Assembly: GCF_008831285.2 (NCBI RefSeq)
Contig: NC_045138.2
Coordinates: 14,830,571-14,894,570, forward strand
Length of the DNA stretch: 64,000 nt
Direction of reading: 5' to 3'
Source of the DNA: Nymphaea colorata
Lineage: Eukaryota > Streptophyta > Magnoliopsida > Nymphaeales > Nymphaeaceae
In this document: piece after piece, positions 27,481 through 40,489 of the stretch
Numbering within the stretch: the stretch's first letter is position 1
How the letters are laid out: every line of letters starts with the position of its first letter
Made by a program: the position numbers and the translations under genes
Notes under the pieces: model-generated
The model's database searches: none
What the model was told of the DNA's origin: nothing
What the model saw: the letters and a program-made list of their open reading frames with translations, nothing else

Positions 27481-29117
27481 CTCTAAATTTATGGATTTGA
27501 GATTTCCAAAGATCTCAAAATCAATGGATCTCAATTCGGAGGCCATCATCAATCACCCCCGTAATTCTTAATTAAAACTATGGGCTAAAAAGCGAAGATA
27601 AAAAAATAAAAAAGTTATTTCTTGAAAATGGTTGAGATTTTCACCTCAGACTTTTTCTCTCGGCTATTGTCGTGTGCATCAATTGTATGTTGCTAAGAGC
27701 TGCATATGAGGTGTTGTTAATGTGAAGGGCAAGCAGCTCAGGCTCACTGTGTGAGCTTTGTAATTTTCTAAACGAATATCTTGCTCTTACTATTATTAGT
27801 TTTTATCTAGTGATCGCTTTGTGAGCTTGTTTTATTTGGTTATTGTTTGAGACGTTCGTATTCGATTAGGTGGATCACTCATCACTGCCAAGTTTACTGA
27901 AATTATTTGAGATTCTGAAACCCTATTTGTTTTTCCTTTCACTAAAATGTTTAGATATTAAAGCCTCAATTGGATTTGGATAACAGATCGATCTTCTTAT
28001 CATTAATAAGATGCAACTCATAAAAGCATGCGGAGAATTCACATGAAACCAACGAATAATCGGTTAACTTTTTATTTAACGATTCTTCCTTCATTGGATT
28101 ACCAGAAACGGGAAGCAGGGAAATGGATGCAGGCGGTTTCCTTACCAACAATAGAGGAAGGCAGCAGCAGAAAACCAAGAGGAGCAAAGCAAACAACAGT
28201 CTTCTCCTCCAATTCATACAAGAACAACCAAGCAAAGTTAAGGAATCCACGTCCATCGTGCTCCCTGCTTCCCATTTCTTGTAAAGCAATCGAATTATTG
28301 AGGAAGAAGTTGTTGATTGGAAAGTAAACAATTATCTGCTGGTTTTGGCTCTGTCGTCCACCACTATCGCCCAGTTGCCATTTCTTCTTTTGCTTTAGCT
28401 TTATCTGAAACGCCGGTACTTCGTATGAGTTCTCGGCTTGTTTTTATGATTTGCATCTTGTTATTCATAAGAAGATCTTCCCTTGATGGTTGAGGAGTAA
28501 CAGTTTCTGTCACTTCTTGAAATTCTTGGTTCTCCGAGTTTCTGGCTGTTAGAAAAGTTAGGATCTTGGTTGAATCAATTTTTTCCTTGTCGCTTAGTTA
28601 TAGACATCAACCAATTAGGTGGTAGCGATTTCAATTCCAAAGAGTTCTATGACGAGTCCTTAGTGACACAAGGAGTCAGTCTCAACATCAAGGAAACAAC
28701 AACCAATTAGTATGGTTCAGGGCCTCAGGCCCTCATGGGGATCGAGAAATTAAAGACCTCAAATCTGTACTCAAGCCAAGTTAATGATTTGGATTTGGAT
28801 TTGGATTCAGATTAGTCATGCCCATTTGACTCGCTGCACATCGATTAAATGGGGATTGAGTTTGGTATAACTATTTTTCTTTTTTCTTTTTTCTTTTTTT
28901 TTTCATTAAGCAGTGGGTCGCATGCATTTTTGAACAAAATATGAACCTTCTAATATAAATAATGTTTATTTCAAATCATTTTTGTAAAAAAAAAAATTGA
29001 TATTGCTATCACAATTTTGATGTTAGAAGAATTGTTCGTTTTTTTGCTATTAAAAAACATTATTTAAATAAGAAAACAACAGCTCTGATATATGTTTCTT
29101 TCCAAATCACATTTAGC

Positions 29118-29677
29118 GCCCTGGTAAGTCTGATCATAAGCTGCATGTGGGCTGAGCCACTTTAAGGGGCCAAGCTGATTGAAGAAAGGAAGGTGATGAA
29201 GTGGAGATGATTGCTGCGGTAGGAAGTTTCCCTGGCCCGATCTGAACATTCACGTCGCACAACAGTTCCCCGGGCAACCACGTTCTACGCTCAAGAATAC
29301 AATAAAAGTAGGTGAAAACTGAGAGTTCCGCGGTAGACATGCTTTGTGTTTAAGCTCATAAACAGCGTTGTTTGTTATTGTGAAAGCCAGTGCTATATTT
29401 GTTCAGATGAACATTTTGTTCTGTTACAGTTCTAATTAATGGGAGAGTATTTGTGGACTATAGACTATAGTCATGAAATCTAGGAAGTTTGCATTCATCA
29501 CCTTGTTGCTTCTTTTTGAATTTGCACCGAGTCTACGTATCTCAAAATATGATTGTTGCCTTTCTGCAGCAATCTTCTCCACTTCATCACATTCCTTTCT
29601 TCAAGCAGCCTGGCTCCTTCACGAGGCTCAGGCGCTCAGCCCACATGGAGGTTAATTATGATCAGACTTACCTGGGC
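29118..29677. repeat. Inverted duplication, arms of about 100-112 bp
   Basis: The left arm 29118-29217 is the reverse complement of the right arm 29566-29677 at roughly 85 percent by eye, apart from one 6-bp and one 2-bp indel. A 348-bp spacer separates them. Shared blocks include TCTCCACTTCATCAC, TTCCTTTCTTCAA and GATCAGACTTACC. Open frames in the arms (29064-29340 minus, 29473-29741 plus) resemble no protein I know. Either two decayed exons of a divergent duplicate or a hairpin-forming locus. Confidence 0.55.
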
Positions 29678-30299
29678 CATTCCTGCAACCATTTTTCTCA
29701 TCGAGGACGCCATGGTTAAGGCCAACGTACCGACGAACTGATGGGGTTGGCAGCGTTTCTTCTTTGTGATAAACCACGGGTTTTTTAATTTAAACTCTCT
29801 ACATTTTTACCAAGTTTTTCTGGTTATAATATGATCTGATGAATTTTGATTCATGTTAAAATATCATCTTCCCTACTAAACCAATCATAAGAAGAGATAT
29901 GGAAAGGTCCCCAGTAAGCGAATATTAAATCACAGATCACAAGATCAAATCAACAAAAGTTCATTAAGAAAAAAGTTATATGCATACGACAAATTACCAT
30001 GTACGATCGAGTAAAGTGAACCGGAACTGGATGTCTCACCATCATTAATCTCTTGGGAAAACTACGTTAAGATGTTTTTTCATGTAAAAAATTTTAGAAA
30101 TCGACATAAACATACATTATCAATATGTAGATCTAATTTAAGAAATGTATATTTAAAACTCAGGAGTATAAACTCTTTCGGCTGATCAAGCGTGAGAAGA
30201 TAGGAGAGTGCTTTAGGAACAGCAATATGAAAGGACGTGACCATAAAAAATAAGGAAAGTAAGAGACTTGAGATGCCTTTCCACTACAGAAGGCCACCT

Positions 30300-31345
30300 C
30301 GACCTTAAGGATTGATTGGTGTGAGGTTTGGTATTTATAGTCTCTGTTTACAACAATCTCTAAATATTTCTCATGATTTTTTTGTAATGCCTGGTCGATA
30401 ATCTTTGAAGTTGATAACAATCTCATTATTATTTTTGTTGGCATCGTTTTCACCATAGATATCATTCCCTTATGAGTCACAACATATCTTTAACAATAAT
30501 AACATTCCTTTTATTGAAAAATAATGTATGACAATGCTAGAGAATTTGGGTATGTTTTTTCAGTTTCATCCTCTATTAAACTTGAAGATGGATTTGGAAA
30601 GTCCAAGAGATATTTCAACTTTTTTTTTTGCAATAGAAGGTCGATAACTCCTTGTTGATAACAATGTCATTATTATTTTTCATTGATTTTTTTTATCTCC
30701 ACATATCATTCCTTTATGGTTCACATATTGTCTTTAAAAAAAAATAACATCCATTTTGTTATGAAGATCATATTTGATAACATTAGATACTTTGGGTAAT
30801 CCTTTTATTTTCATCCTCCTTCAAATTGGATGATATATTCAGAAAGTCCAAGTTTGCCATAACTGTTTTGTGAAGATGGATTGAGTCATCACCATGTTGA
30901 AGAATCTAGCGATCTTTTGGTCATCTGGAGACCTTCATTGAAGCATAAATCTTCTTGATTAAGTAGTGTTCATCATTGTCCATCCTTGTATTTTTCACCG
31001 TAACTTGAGCATCGCTTAAGGGTTTGGATTAATCTGCTTTGCATGCGCAATGTCGGAATCTTCCTCCTCTGATACCACATTTAAAAAATATAAAAATGAT
31101 AAAAGCGTGAGATTCAACGTGGTTTGAGATTTAATATTTATAGTCTCTTTTTATAAAAATTTCGAGATACTTCTCCTAACTTTTTTGCATTGCCAGTCAA
31201 TGACCCTTTTTGTTAACAATGTCATTATTATTTTCGTTGGCATCTTTACCTCCACAGATATCATTTCCTTATGAGCAACAATGTTATCATTAGCAATAAC
31301 AACATTTCCTTTGTTGTGAAGGTCTTGTTTGATAGCGTTAGATAT
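30300..31345 (-). mobile_element. Decayed non-autonomous LTR element with triplicated segment
   Basis: The segment 30305-30500 recurs at 31098-31345 (shared GGTTTG...TATTTATAGTCTCT, then AACAAT(C/G)TCATTATTATTTT and ATATCATT(C/T)CCTTATGAG). A third, shorter copy lies at 30640-30830. Just left of the right copy, at 31071-31082, the minus strand reads TGGTATCAGAGG, the tRNA-Met primer-binding site of many plant LTR elements. The right copy would then be the 5' LTR and the left the 3' LTR, with under 600 bp between them and no gag-pol. Ends and target duplication were not resolved. Confidence 0.4.
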
Positions 31346-31365
31346 CTTGTGTGACGCATTTAATC

Positions 31366-31450
31366 CCTGCATTGGTGTTGGCTCAGTTGTTTGCCATTGG
31401 GCTAGACATCATGAGGGGGGCTTGGGTCTCAAACATGAGACACAGAGGGT
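31366..31450 (+). repeat. tRNA-derived SINE-like fragment
   Basis: Plus strand shows an A-box (TGGCTCAGTTG, 31379-31389) and, about 45 bases on, a B-box-like GGGTCTCAAACATG (31434-31447). This spacing and wording fit tRNA-derived plant SINE heads. It abuts the LTR remnant on its left. Confidence 0.45.
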
Positions 31451-31527
31451 GGAGATCGAGGTTGTAAACGATAAGGTTGAAAGATAACCGTTTCTAAAGA
31501 GATTCAAGAAAAGAATCATGCTTGTTT

Positions 31528-31681
31528 AATGAAAATAAGTTTTCATTGCATTTTCTTTGTTTACTTTGGTTCTTTTATATTCTCTTTCAACCAGGGAAAG
31601 GGATAATGAAAATAAGTTTTCATTGCATTTTCTTTGTTTACTGTGGTTCTTTTATATTCTTTTTCAACCAGGGAAAGGGAG
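31528..31681. repeat. 77-bp tandem duplication (two copies)
   Basis: The unit beginning AATGAAAATAAGTTTTCATT occurs twice in direct succession with an offset of 77 bp. The copies differ at only a few positions (for example tactttgg/tactgtgg), so the duplication is recent. Confidence 0.85.
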
Positions 31682-32785
31682 AGGGACAATAACCAATCCA
31701 CTTAACCTCCATAATGGCACCCCAAATCCCAAGTTCAACATTCTTTAATACCATCATGATAGCACCCTTCAAGATTGGAACTAAGGACATGACTATAACA
31801 TGTCACCCAACCCAACAGGTTGCACTACCCATCACTTGGTGCGAGAGAGATTTTCAGCACATGAGTCAACAAGTTACCTCGAATCCATAGGTTCTGGCCT
31901 TCAGCTTCACCAAGCAGGAAAGGTAAGTGAAACAAGGATTTGAGGAGCAGATCTGGTGTGGGCGATCCTTTTGAGTAAACACAGTGCATGACGGTGGAGG
32001 ACTTAGGACGGAGGAATCCATCAGGAGGGAGGATTAAGAAATACAAATGCTGATAGGTTGGGGCCACTTGATCCGAACCTATGGCTAGTTCTAGTCAGAT
32101 TGGGTCCACGCCAGCAGCGGAACCAGGAATTTTGGACTAAGGGGCATCAGTTAAAACATGCTAACACCTTAAGGGGTAGTGTTACATGTAAATGAGCAAA
32201 ATTTTAAACTAGCAATATGAAAATGATGAGATTTTGTGGGGCTGGGGTGGACAATTGCCGATACTTGCCTATATGTAGCTTTGCCACTGGTCCACGCATT
32301 GGACTACCCAGTAGCCGGGGAATGAATTATGGGCCGGGGGGACAAAAAGTTAAAGTTTTTACTGAAAGGCGCTACTATGTAGTAACTCAAATTTCGACCT
32401 TTCAAAAAAACTAATTAATCCTTTCAAAGACAGTACAATACTTCCAGTACCACCGAAAACACCAATTCACTTGGGCTTATGATCAGGCAACAATAACAAA
32501 TCATGTACAATTAGTTTGACCGCTATTTGAGATTAGGGTACTAAGCTCATATTCTTATTAATCTCGGATGGCTTGATCTGCCACACTTATGACGATCTCC
32601 TCAAAAAGTGCAACACTTCCAAGTAAAGTCTTCGTTAGCGGAGCATGAGGAGCATCCCACCGTTGAGCAAGAGTTGAAGCCCCGCCTTTTTTACTTTCAT
32701 CCTCTCCAGGGGGGCGAAGTTAAAAAATTATGGTTAAAGGGCATTGATAATAAAACTTTAAAATCTTTTAATTAAGGGTCACCGA

Positions 32786-32896
<111 letters not shown>

Positions 32897-33513
32897 CTGC
32901 AACATTTCGTTGGATTCGAGTTTGGTATGAAAATGAAAGATGGACGCAGCCATCATCAGTGAGGGAGATACTGAGATGGTGGTAGGCAATCTCTTTGAAG
33001 AGAGGTTGGCCAAGAAGATGATGAAGACTTTTGTTTCCTCTTAGTCGTATGAAAAGTATGGCAGCTCCAAAACCACACTCTTCGTGCAGGGACGCTGCGT
33101 GTCAATTAAATATCTGCTCAGAAAATAGGCTCAACAAAGGCACCACTGGAAGCTCCAATCGGCGGGAACGGAATAAAAGTTAAAATCACTGTATGGCGAA
33201 AGAAGCTGACGTCCTGACTACTAGCCCTCTTTCAGCCAAAAGGAGCTTATAGTTGAAGGTGCTTCGACGGCAATTCCCGTCCTCCGCGGCAAAGCAAACA
33301 TCACGATATCGATGTCATTTCCTTGACGTGAAGTTATCTTCCTGCTCATGATTCCGATGATACCCAATCAGGCAATCTTCCAGACGACTGGAGACCAGTT
33401 CTAAGATATTCAATAAATCGGTTTTCATTGTCATCTCTTTGCTTTGAAATTCTTTAGTCAAAAGAGACGAAGGTGTTGAAAACTACAGCAGGGTTTGAGT
33501 CCGAACAAGGAAA

Positions 33514-33783
33514 ATGGCGCAGACTAGGAACACCAAAGGCCTAAATGGTTCAACTGATCATTGTCTGGATTTGGACCGACGACAAACAAAACATTACGAT
33601 GAACCAGCGAATCTGCTCGGAGAGAGCCAACTTGAACAATTGTCCATACGAATCTGCAAGATTCTAACCATGACAGGAACTCTCAAGTTCTTTCAAACTG
33701 AAGACAAGGCTTTTCCTGTAAACAGCCAGAAAGGGATAGAAATCGTTCCTAAAACCCATTGTCGCAAAAAATTTAAAACTTAA
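33514..33783 (+). CDS. Hypothetical small ORF, 89 residues, not recognised
   Basis: ATG in a good plant context (aaaATGGCG) opens a hydrophilic 89-residue frame (MAQTRNTKGLNG...) rich in Lys, Gln and Thr, without signal peptide, membrane segment or known motif. It sits alone in intergenic DNA. It may be a chance frame or a piece of a decayed element; no function is proposed. Confidence 0.15.
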   Translation: MAQTRNTKGLNGSTDHCLDLDRRQTKHYDEPANLLGESQLEQLSIRICKILTMTGTLKFFQTEDKAFPVNSQKGIEIVPKTHCRKKFKT

Positions 33784-35365
33784 TCAAATTCACCGGGCTG
33801 CCAATTCAGTGAATCGCAGATTCAGTACCTCAACTGAACCAGTTATGAATTAGGGAAAATTATTGTTATTAAAATACGAAAACTTTAAAAGTATTTAAAT
33901 GTTAAAAATAAGTTGTATATGACACGCAAAGCCCTTGGCAACTTGCTTTCGATCCAAGTCCGCTTGGCCTACTCAAGTCGGTTTTCTGCAAACACTGCGG
34001 AAAACTACGGGGCTGTCAGACTTGCATAAAAATGAAAAGTTGACAACCCATAGAGATAATTGATCGGCCATTCGAAGGTCTTTCAGAAAATTCAGCAATG
34101 TGACAAAAGATGATGACATGAATTTCCCAAAACCTCCCACTTATGAGGTTTTGAATCGCCTCAAATTTATCTAAATTTTTGCACCAGTTATTTGTCACAA
34201 TTCTTTAATTTTACTGGGAAGGCCAGTAAAATTTTCCTAGTAATGTTTACCACCGCTCGAACTGTTAGTGGTAGGGCAATGAGCCTCTCAAACAATCAGT
34301 ACTCTAATCTTAATTTTTTGGCTAAAATTGTGCAAACTAGATAAAGCACTGTAATCACCAACCATCACATGACACGAACACAGACACACAACACACACGA
34401 AAGAGAGAGATGCAAAACACAACATAGACAATTGCTTTGGAATCTGAACAATGAAAGTGGAATACCCACGACATCTAAATTAGATTAGTTCATAAAGGGG
34501 CACTCAAGAAGCAGTGTGAACAATGAATTAAACAGTCAAGTCGCAGAGCAATTTTATATAGAATAAATGTACCTGTTCTGAAACATCACAAACAGCATCA
34601 CTGGCCACCAGTCTGAGAAAGGTAGACCATCTCAAGGCTGAGGCACCGGTAGTATGACTCTGGAATTCTTCTTTGGCAATAAATACACATCCACAGAACA
34701 AGTTTTAAACAGATTTGTTTGTCCGCTCGCAACCCATAAACAGTGAAAGAAACCATGCACCAGGGAAGCTGACCAAAGAATCCTTGCCCAAGAAAGCTGA
34801 CCGGTGAACGAGATGCTCAAAGAACAAGAGACCTGGAGACAATCTTTTGTAACTACCATGGGCATAAAGGCTTTTCAAAATTCTCCTTCAAACTAGTACC
34901 GAACACAAATATTTGGTTGACAGCTGATCCATTGCAGCCAGGGGGGCAATCTCGACAATAGTGTAATGCAGGAGGGGAATAATTTGAGGTCGTTTTGAAG
35001 CAGTGGGCAACTATGCTACCTCCAGAATATCGCAGTGACCAACCTCACCTTTCAACTATATCAAAGCAGGATAGCCACAAGAAGAATCTAATAAAGGTGA
35101 TAAACCTTTGGTAATAGACACTGCCCAGGTTGCCCACAGCACAACTTTTAGAACTTTTGTTTCAAAAAAACCAATGCACGCATCAGAATAACATTTCCAA
35201 TGTGATTAGAAACCCAAGCCTAAAGCATGTATCCAAAAACACTGGAAAATGCATCAAGCCTGCAAAAACATCAACATAAATTAAAATCATTTTGATGACC
35301 AACTAAGAAAGATTGCTTCGACAAAAGTAAAATAAAAGCACAAAATTTTACCATTGCTCCTTATC

Positions 35366-35594
35366 CTATGTCACATCAGTGTGGACTGCGGGTGTGGATG
35401 CGACAATTTTCAAAACAAAAAAAAAAACTGCGGGTGCAAAGAGTTAGTTTAGTCAAGTGCATATTTAAAATGGTCATTTTTTGCCGATTTGGCTGACCGC
35501 ACTGGACATGTATTGAAAAAGCACCAGCACCAGCATCAACACGGATTATCCAACAAGGGTGTGGCAATCATTTAGGAGCAATCATGTGACATAG
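35366..35594. mobile_element. MITE with CTATGTCACAT termini
   Basis: The left end CTATGTCACAT (35366-35376) is exactly inverse to the right end ATGTGACATAG (35584-35594). Subterminal parts carry GTGTGG and GCGGGTG motifs. The flanks TCCTTATC and TCCCTACC match at six of eight positions, consistent with an old 8-bp hAT-type target duplication. 229 bp, non-coding. The same right terminus (ATGTGACATAG) recurs at 52257-52267. Confidence 0.6.
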
Positions 35595-36172
35595 TCCCTA
35601 CCTTGGACAATTTGATTAGAACTATGTCTGACAAAGGCAGAGAAAGCACAGTATCCATGTCCAATGCTGCTTCTGACATTGTTTATCTGCCCCTTACTTA
35701 TGTAGGACTGACTATGGGGACTGCTTAATTAATGGGGAGACTGCTAAACATCCAGTGGAATAAAAATCAAAGACCAAATGTGGAAATAATAGGATGTAGC
35801 AGCATTGTGGGTACTGACAGCAGTGATAACATTCAGATTTTAACGAAATATTTGTGATGCACACAAGCAAAAGAATGCACCTGAGGAAGCACCATATAAT
35901 CAACCATACAAAGCAGTGCAGTTTCCTTTCCAGCCACATAACAGCAAAAAAGCATGCAAACTAGATCATCTCACACATTGGCACAAGGATAATCTGTAAT
36001 TTCCAGTTATAGAAAACAAAAGTTCCTTGCAGTTGCCAGCAGCAAAAACACCATGAGTTCCACAAAGCTGCAGAAAGACAAAAAGAAAAGTATTATTTTA
36101 AAAGATCAATAGACAACCTAGTAGAAGGCAGTATCTGACATCCTACTATGAATACATACCATGTGTAAACAG

Positions 36173-37024
36173 CTAAGAACGATAGCCCCCTGCACCAGGT
36201 CGTTTATATGGGCCAGAACGATCACGACCATAACGGTCAGTTCCATTCCCGCCACCATTACCTCCATCCCTGTTGCGCCCACCATAACGATCACCATTGC
36301 GATCAGGACCATAATGATTGCCACCTCCACTACCCCGACCATATTCCCTGCCACTGTCATATTTGTCATCAGAAGCCCCTTCACCAGATGGACATTCCCT
36401 AGCAAAATGCCCCTGCTGACCACATTTAAAGCACCCTCCCCGGTTGTCAGGTCCCCTTCTGCCACCATAGTCACGATCGCGGCCGCGATCACGACCACCA
36501 CGGTCACGATCGCGGTAAGAGCCACCATCACGATCCCTACCAGATGGTTGAGCCTTATCAACGGTAATAGATCGACCGTCGAGACTCATGCCATCCATTG
36601 CTCGTATTGCATCTTCCATAGCCTTCTCATCATCAAAGGTAACAAAACCAAAGCCACGAGAACGACCAGAGAACCGATCAACAACCACCTGTACCAAGAG
36701 AAACATCAAGCTATCAATGTAAACTAAAGAACCAAACTTTAATCAACCATACTGCAATCCATCAATTGAAACTCATTGGCCAACAAGAGGACCATCCATG
36801 CACACATGCATACCATGCTCCCAAGAACAAGATGTTTTTATAGATAATAGAATAAATCACACCACTCTATGGTGATGCAATAACTAATCAGGGTGAAGAA
36901 CTAAAATTACCTTTGCATCCACAAGATGGCCAAATTTTTCAAATGCTTCCTTCAAAGAGCTGTCAGATGTTGACCATGACAGGCCCCCAATGAAGCATCG
37001 AAATTCTTCTAGTGATTCAGACAT
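36173..37024 (-). CDS. RZ1A: RZ-1 type glycine-rich RNA-binding protein (RRM plus CCHC zinc knuckle)
   Basis: Two coding exons, 37024-36911 (38 codons) and 36688-36173, joined by a GT-AG intron (acceptor gtacag); product 209 residues. The N-terminal RRM has RNP2 CFIGGL (10-15) in exon 1 and RNP1 RGFGFVTF (49-56) in exon 2, so the intron splits the RRM. An RGG/RD-rich stretch and a CCHC zinc knuckle follow, with ligands C124, C127, H132 and C137 (CX2CX4HX4C). The C-terminus is Gly/Arg/Asp/Tyr-rich and low-complexity. This order defines the plant RZ-1 family: nuclear RNA-binding proteins acting in splicing, RNA chaperoning and cold response. RZ-1A is the closest type by the N-terminus (MSE...YRCFIGGL...W) and length. 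The start at 37024 is the first ATG of the frame that gives a complete RRM. Long frames on the opposite strand (36161-36727) are shadows of the RD/G repeats. Confidence 0.92.
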
Positions 37025-37060
37025 TGTCTTAAAGTTCTCACAGTAGATCAGTTCCAGAAA

Positions 37061-38092
37061 CTACGATCAACAAAAGGCAACTCAGTATGCGAAAGTAAGT
37101 AAGATATATAAGTGGAACTATCAGCGGAACATCTCTTAACAAGAACCGATGTCCCACAACAGCAACATCATCAATAACAACAACGATAATAGTAACAGTT
37201 AGTACCGCCAGACATATAAACAAACACGTCATCACAAGAGTTCATAGACAAGCATGGGAAATTGCACTCGGTACTAAATTCGCAATGAAAGAGAGCATGA
37301 TCACAAGGGTCAAAAAACAAAACACTTATATAAAGCAACTATATGGAAGAAAAAGGTTACAAGACCCAAACGACGATTACATCTCTAACCATTCCACGGC
37401 ACATCAGTAATATTCGGAACGGACGGAATCGTTAATTGAATCAATCAAACATTGAAAAGGCGAAGGAAGAAAAGCTTAAAGAAGTTGAAACAAACAAGTA
37501 TGTGTAGAATCCAGTGGATCAAAGAAGCTGAGGCATGCTAAAGTGTAATACCCCACAGAAGGGTGGGGACAAGACTCGAATCAATATAATTCAGAAACAA
37601 AACTAGAAAAGGTTTACACCACAACAAGCAACGCAAAATTCATTGGCTACTAGTAATCAACAAACACAAGAAGGCAGACGCAGACGCTACAAACGAAAAT
37701 TAGTTATAAACAAATAATCTGAGGTAAATAATCAATTTCGGATGATGAATTTGACGCGTTTGGAAGGGGGTTGGAAGTTTGTGATTACTCGGATAGAACA
37801 GCGAAGAGAAAAATATATCAACCCACATGAACAATCAAAACGATAAAAATGATTATGAAGTTGTGCGATGTAACGTGGAATGCTAAATTACAGAAAAGAA
37901 GCAACAACATGATGTGCAGCCATGGAGTCAAAAAGAAAATAATACATATCAACAGAAAGATAGCAAAATTAGGCCTCTCCGCTCCAAGATCAACAATAGC
38001 TGTCGTTTTCCCTGATTCTTTTATCCAACCGCTGGTGCCACACAGGGGAGTAGATAAACAGAGAGAAGAGAGTGAGTGAGAGAGAGAGAGAC
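37061..38092 (-). other. Probable 5'UTR intron of the RZ-1 gene
   Basis: On the minus strand a donor CGCTAG/GTCTCT at 38092 and an acceptor ATCGTAG/TTTCTGG at 37061 would remove 1032 nt and leave a short leader before the ATG at 37024. The CT-rich, GC-richer stretch 38094-38220 would be the first, non-coding exon, with the promoter further right. Inferred from splice consensus and composition only. Confidence 0.45.
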
Positions 38093-38249
38093 CTAGCGGG
38101 TAGAATGGAAACGGTGGCGGGTGGAGCTCGAGAGTTGCAGAGAGAGAGAGAGAGAGAGAAGGGATCCGGTGCCCTAGCCGTCAACCTCATACCCTCTCCG
38201 CTATACATCCATTCCCTAACTTTACGAACTCAGCCCAAGCTTTACTGAA

Positions 38250-39600
38250 ATAACGAAAACATGCTCACTTATTGAGATATTTCATTTAACCTATACATGA
38301 CAAAAGCACTAATAAAAGCATGGCCTTTCACGACCAAGACTTTAACACAGGAAAGTAAACGGATAATACTTTGAAAATTTCGGTTTTCTGAAAACCTTTT
38401 TTTTTTTTATTGAGCTTTGCAAACTAAGTTTATGATTTTGGATGACTTGTCAAAAGCCACGCTTTCACTTTTTGAAACTTGGTTTTTGTTTGGTTGGAAA
38501 CTATGCCAAACTTTCGTTAATATTATCTACAAGTACTTATTGTTGTTATTATTGTTATTTAAAAATAAAAGAGATGAAATTAACTGAAAAGTGTCATAGT
38601 GATGTTTGTCACTTTGAAAGCCACTATATATTATATACTAGTCTAAATGATGCGAGACACATATAAAACCATCAGAAGTATTAAATGGTTAAAAGAAAAA
38701 AAAAATCACATACGTGCATTAATTTGATAATAAAAAATAGTTTTTGATTGCACATAGCATGTTTTACAATTAAGGTTGTTGAAATTATTTATAATAACTA
38801 AAATAATGAACAGTACTTCTTTTTCCCCTCAAAACGTGGGTTCAACAAATCCGTAGGGATAAGTTTTTCCAACTACCGTTCTGTTTTATTCCTAACTCTT
38901 TTGCATTTTCTTTTTTACAACCATTTTTTCCATTTAAATTCACCCAGATACATGTGTAATTTATTTTATAAGTTGTATGGCTCATATAATCCCTTAGCCT
39001 ATTTCGGATTTTTTTTTTGAAAAATTATATTTCATTTAGTATTAAAAACATTTAAAACTATAATTAAGCCTTCAAAGTTTTTAACTCTGCCACGGTTCAG
39101 CAAATTCCTCCAACAAACATTTGATTTACGAAACGTCAAGTCAATTAATAGCATTACTAAAAAACTTATCGGGAAAGCGAAGTTCAAATTTGAACATCAT
39201 TCCAAAAGTGGCGCGGGAGTCCATTACTTTTGGAAACGTGGAGCGCGCTCGGGTTTGTATCAATAGAAACATGCTACTAAAAATTAAAATTCCAACAGAC
39301 GAAGGTACAATAAAGTTAGCACCAAAATAGTAAAAGGCGATTCCTTTTCCCAATATTTCCTTGTTTGCAAACCTCCATAAAGACGTAGAATTTCCAGATT
39401 TCTAATCTAGAAGGAAAGCGATGGAAAATCGATGACCATTTATTTTCAAATAAAATGCAAAAGATGGAAAATGTTACTTCTACGAAGTTTAAATGGATCG
39501 GGCTTCAACAACTTGTGATGACAAGCGGAATCAAAATAAATATTTTCACCATAGTTTTCGTTTCCATTAAAATTTGAAATGTTATCATTTTTCAGGTAGT
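38250..39600. other. Intergenic region between divergent RZ-1 and AIPP2-like genes
   Basis: AT-rich DNA with A- and T-runs and no recognisable gene. The two genes diverge from it, so it probably holds both promoters. Confidence 0.5.
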
Positions 39601-39779
39601 TTGGGACCCCCGCCGAAAGCCCTTTCAATCGGCGAACCTGCAGCGTGATCGGTCTCTGTCACCAAAGAAGGAAGGTCCAGCGTCTAAGCGGTTAGCGCAG
39701 AAGGGTGCGACGTTATGGGGCTCATACTGGCGACGGAGGTCGGCCTTAAGAGGGGCGAATGTGGGTTTCCCGTCGGAGA

Positions 39780-39978
39780 GGGTGAAGCTAGTATATAGCG
39801 CCGGCCTTTCTTTCGCGCTGATGGGAAGAGCGAGGGCGGCATTTGATTTTCTCTCTGTAAATAGACGTCGGAGGGGCGGAGCCTAACTTGGGAGAGGGGT
39901 GGTACTGGTGGTCAGGGCTTTCCCTCTTTCGTCGTTCTCTTTCTTCTAACTGTCTCTTCACGGGGAAGTCCGTAGAGA
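39780..39978 (+). promoter_or_regulatory. Promoter and non-coding first exon of the AIPP2-like gene
   Basis: A GC-rich island in AT-rich surroundings. A TATA-like gtatatagc lies near 39790, followed by a CT-rich leader. At 39978 the sequence GAGA/GTGAGTGAG is a strong donor consensus. It could splice to an acceptor with a long pyrimidine run (ttttcctttcccttctag) ending at 40489, giving a 5'UTR intron of 511 nt. Inference from signals; not proven. Confidence 0.4.
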
Positions 39979-40489
39979 GTGAGTGAGATAGATAAGTTTT
40001 TTCTTGGTCTTTTGTCTTTTTCATCTTGCATTCCTTTTTCTCTTCCTTCCCTGGTTTGAGAGTTTCTGTTCTGTTTGGGCGTTCTTGATTGTGGGTTCTT
40101 TTTGTTCCTTCTCTCGTTCTCTATTGGTTATGAGTGTGTTTCTATACCTTCATTTTTTGAAAATCTGCCCAGCTACATTATACATCATTTTCTTATGAGA
40201 AAACTATGTACTACCCTTGCGGTTAAACAGAAACTACCACAGCCACTTCCTTCAAACGAAGCAGCGGATTGTACTTTTTCATGGTCTGCTGCTTTCTTCT
40301 GGTTAAGCAGCGTTGGTTACTTTTCCGCTTAAGGACATTGGGTGTTGGGTTGCTTTCTTGTCTTTGTTTTCCTTTTTTCCTTCTGCCCTAGTTGTGTGTG
40401 GGTCTTTTTCTTTCTTCTGTGGTTGCTCTTCTGCTCATTAAATCTTCTGCTTATTGAATGGATTTGGGTTGTTTTCCTTTCCCTTCTAG

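Noticed and set aside
27966-28331. 121-residue minus-strand frame with a hydrophobic segment
   Set aside because: Looks like a small membrane or secreted protein at first, but it has no conserved peptide motif, no clear start context and lies in repeat-rich DNA.
36161-36727. 188-residue Thr/Ile-rich frame opposite the RZ-1 gene
   Set aside because: The T/I repeats are the antisense reading of the Gly/Arg/Asp repeats of the RNA-binding protein.
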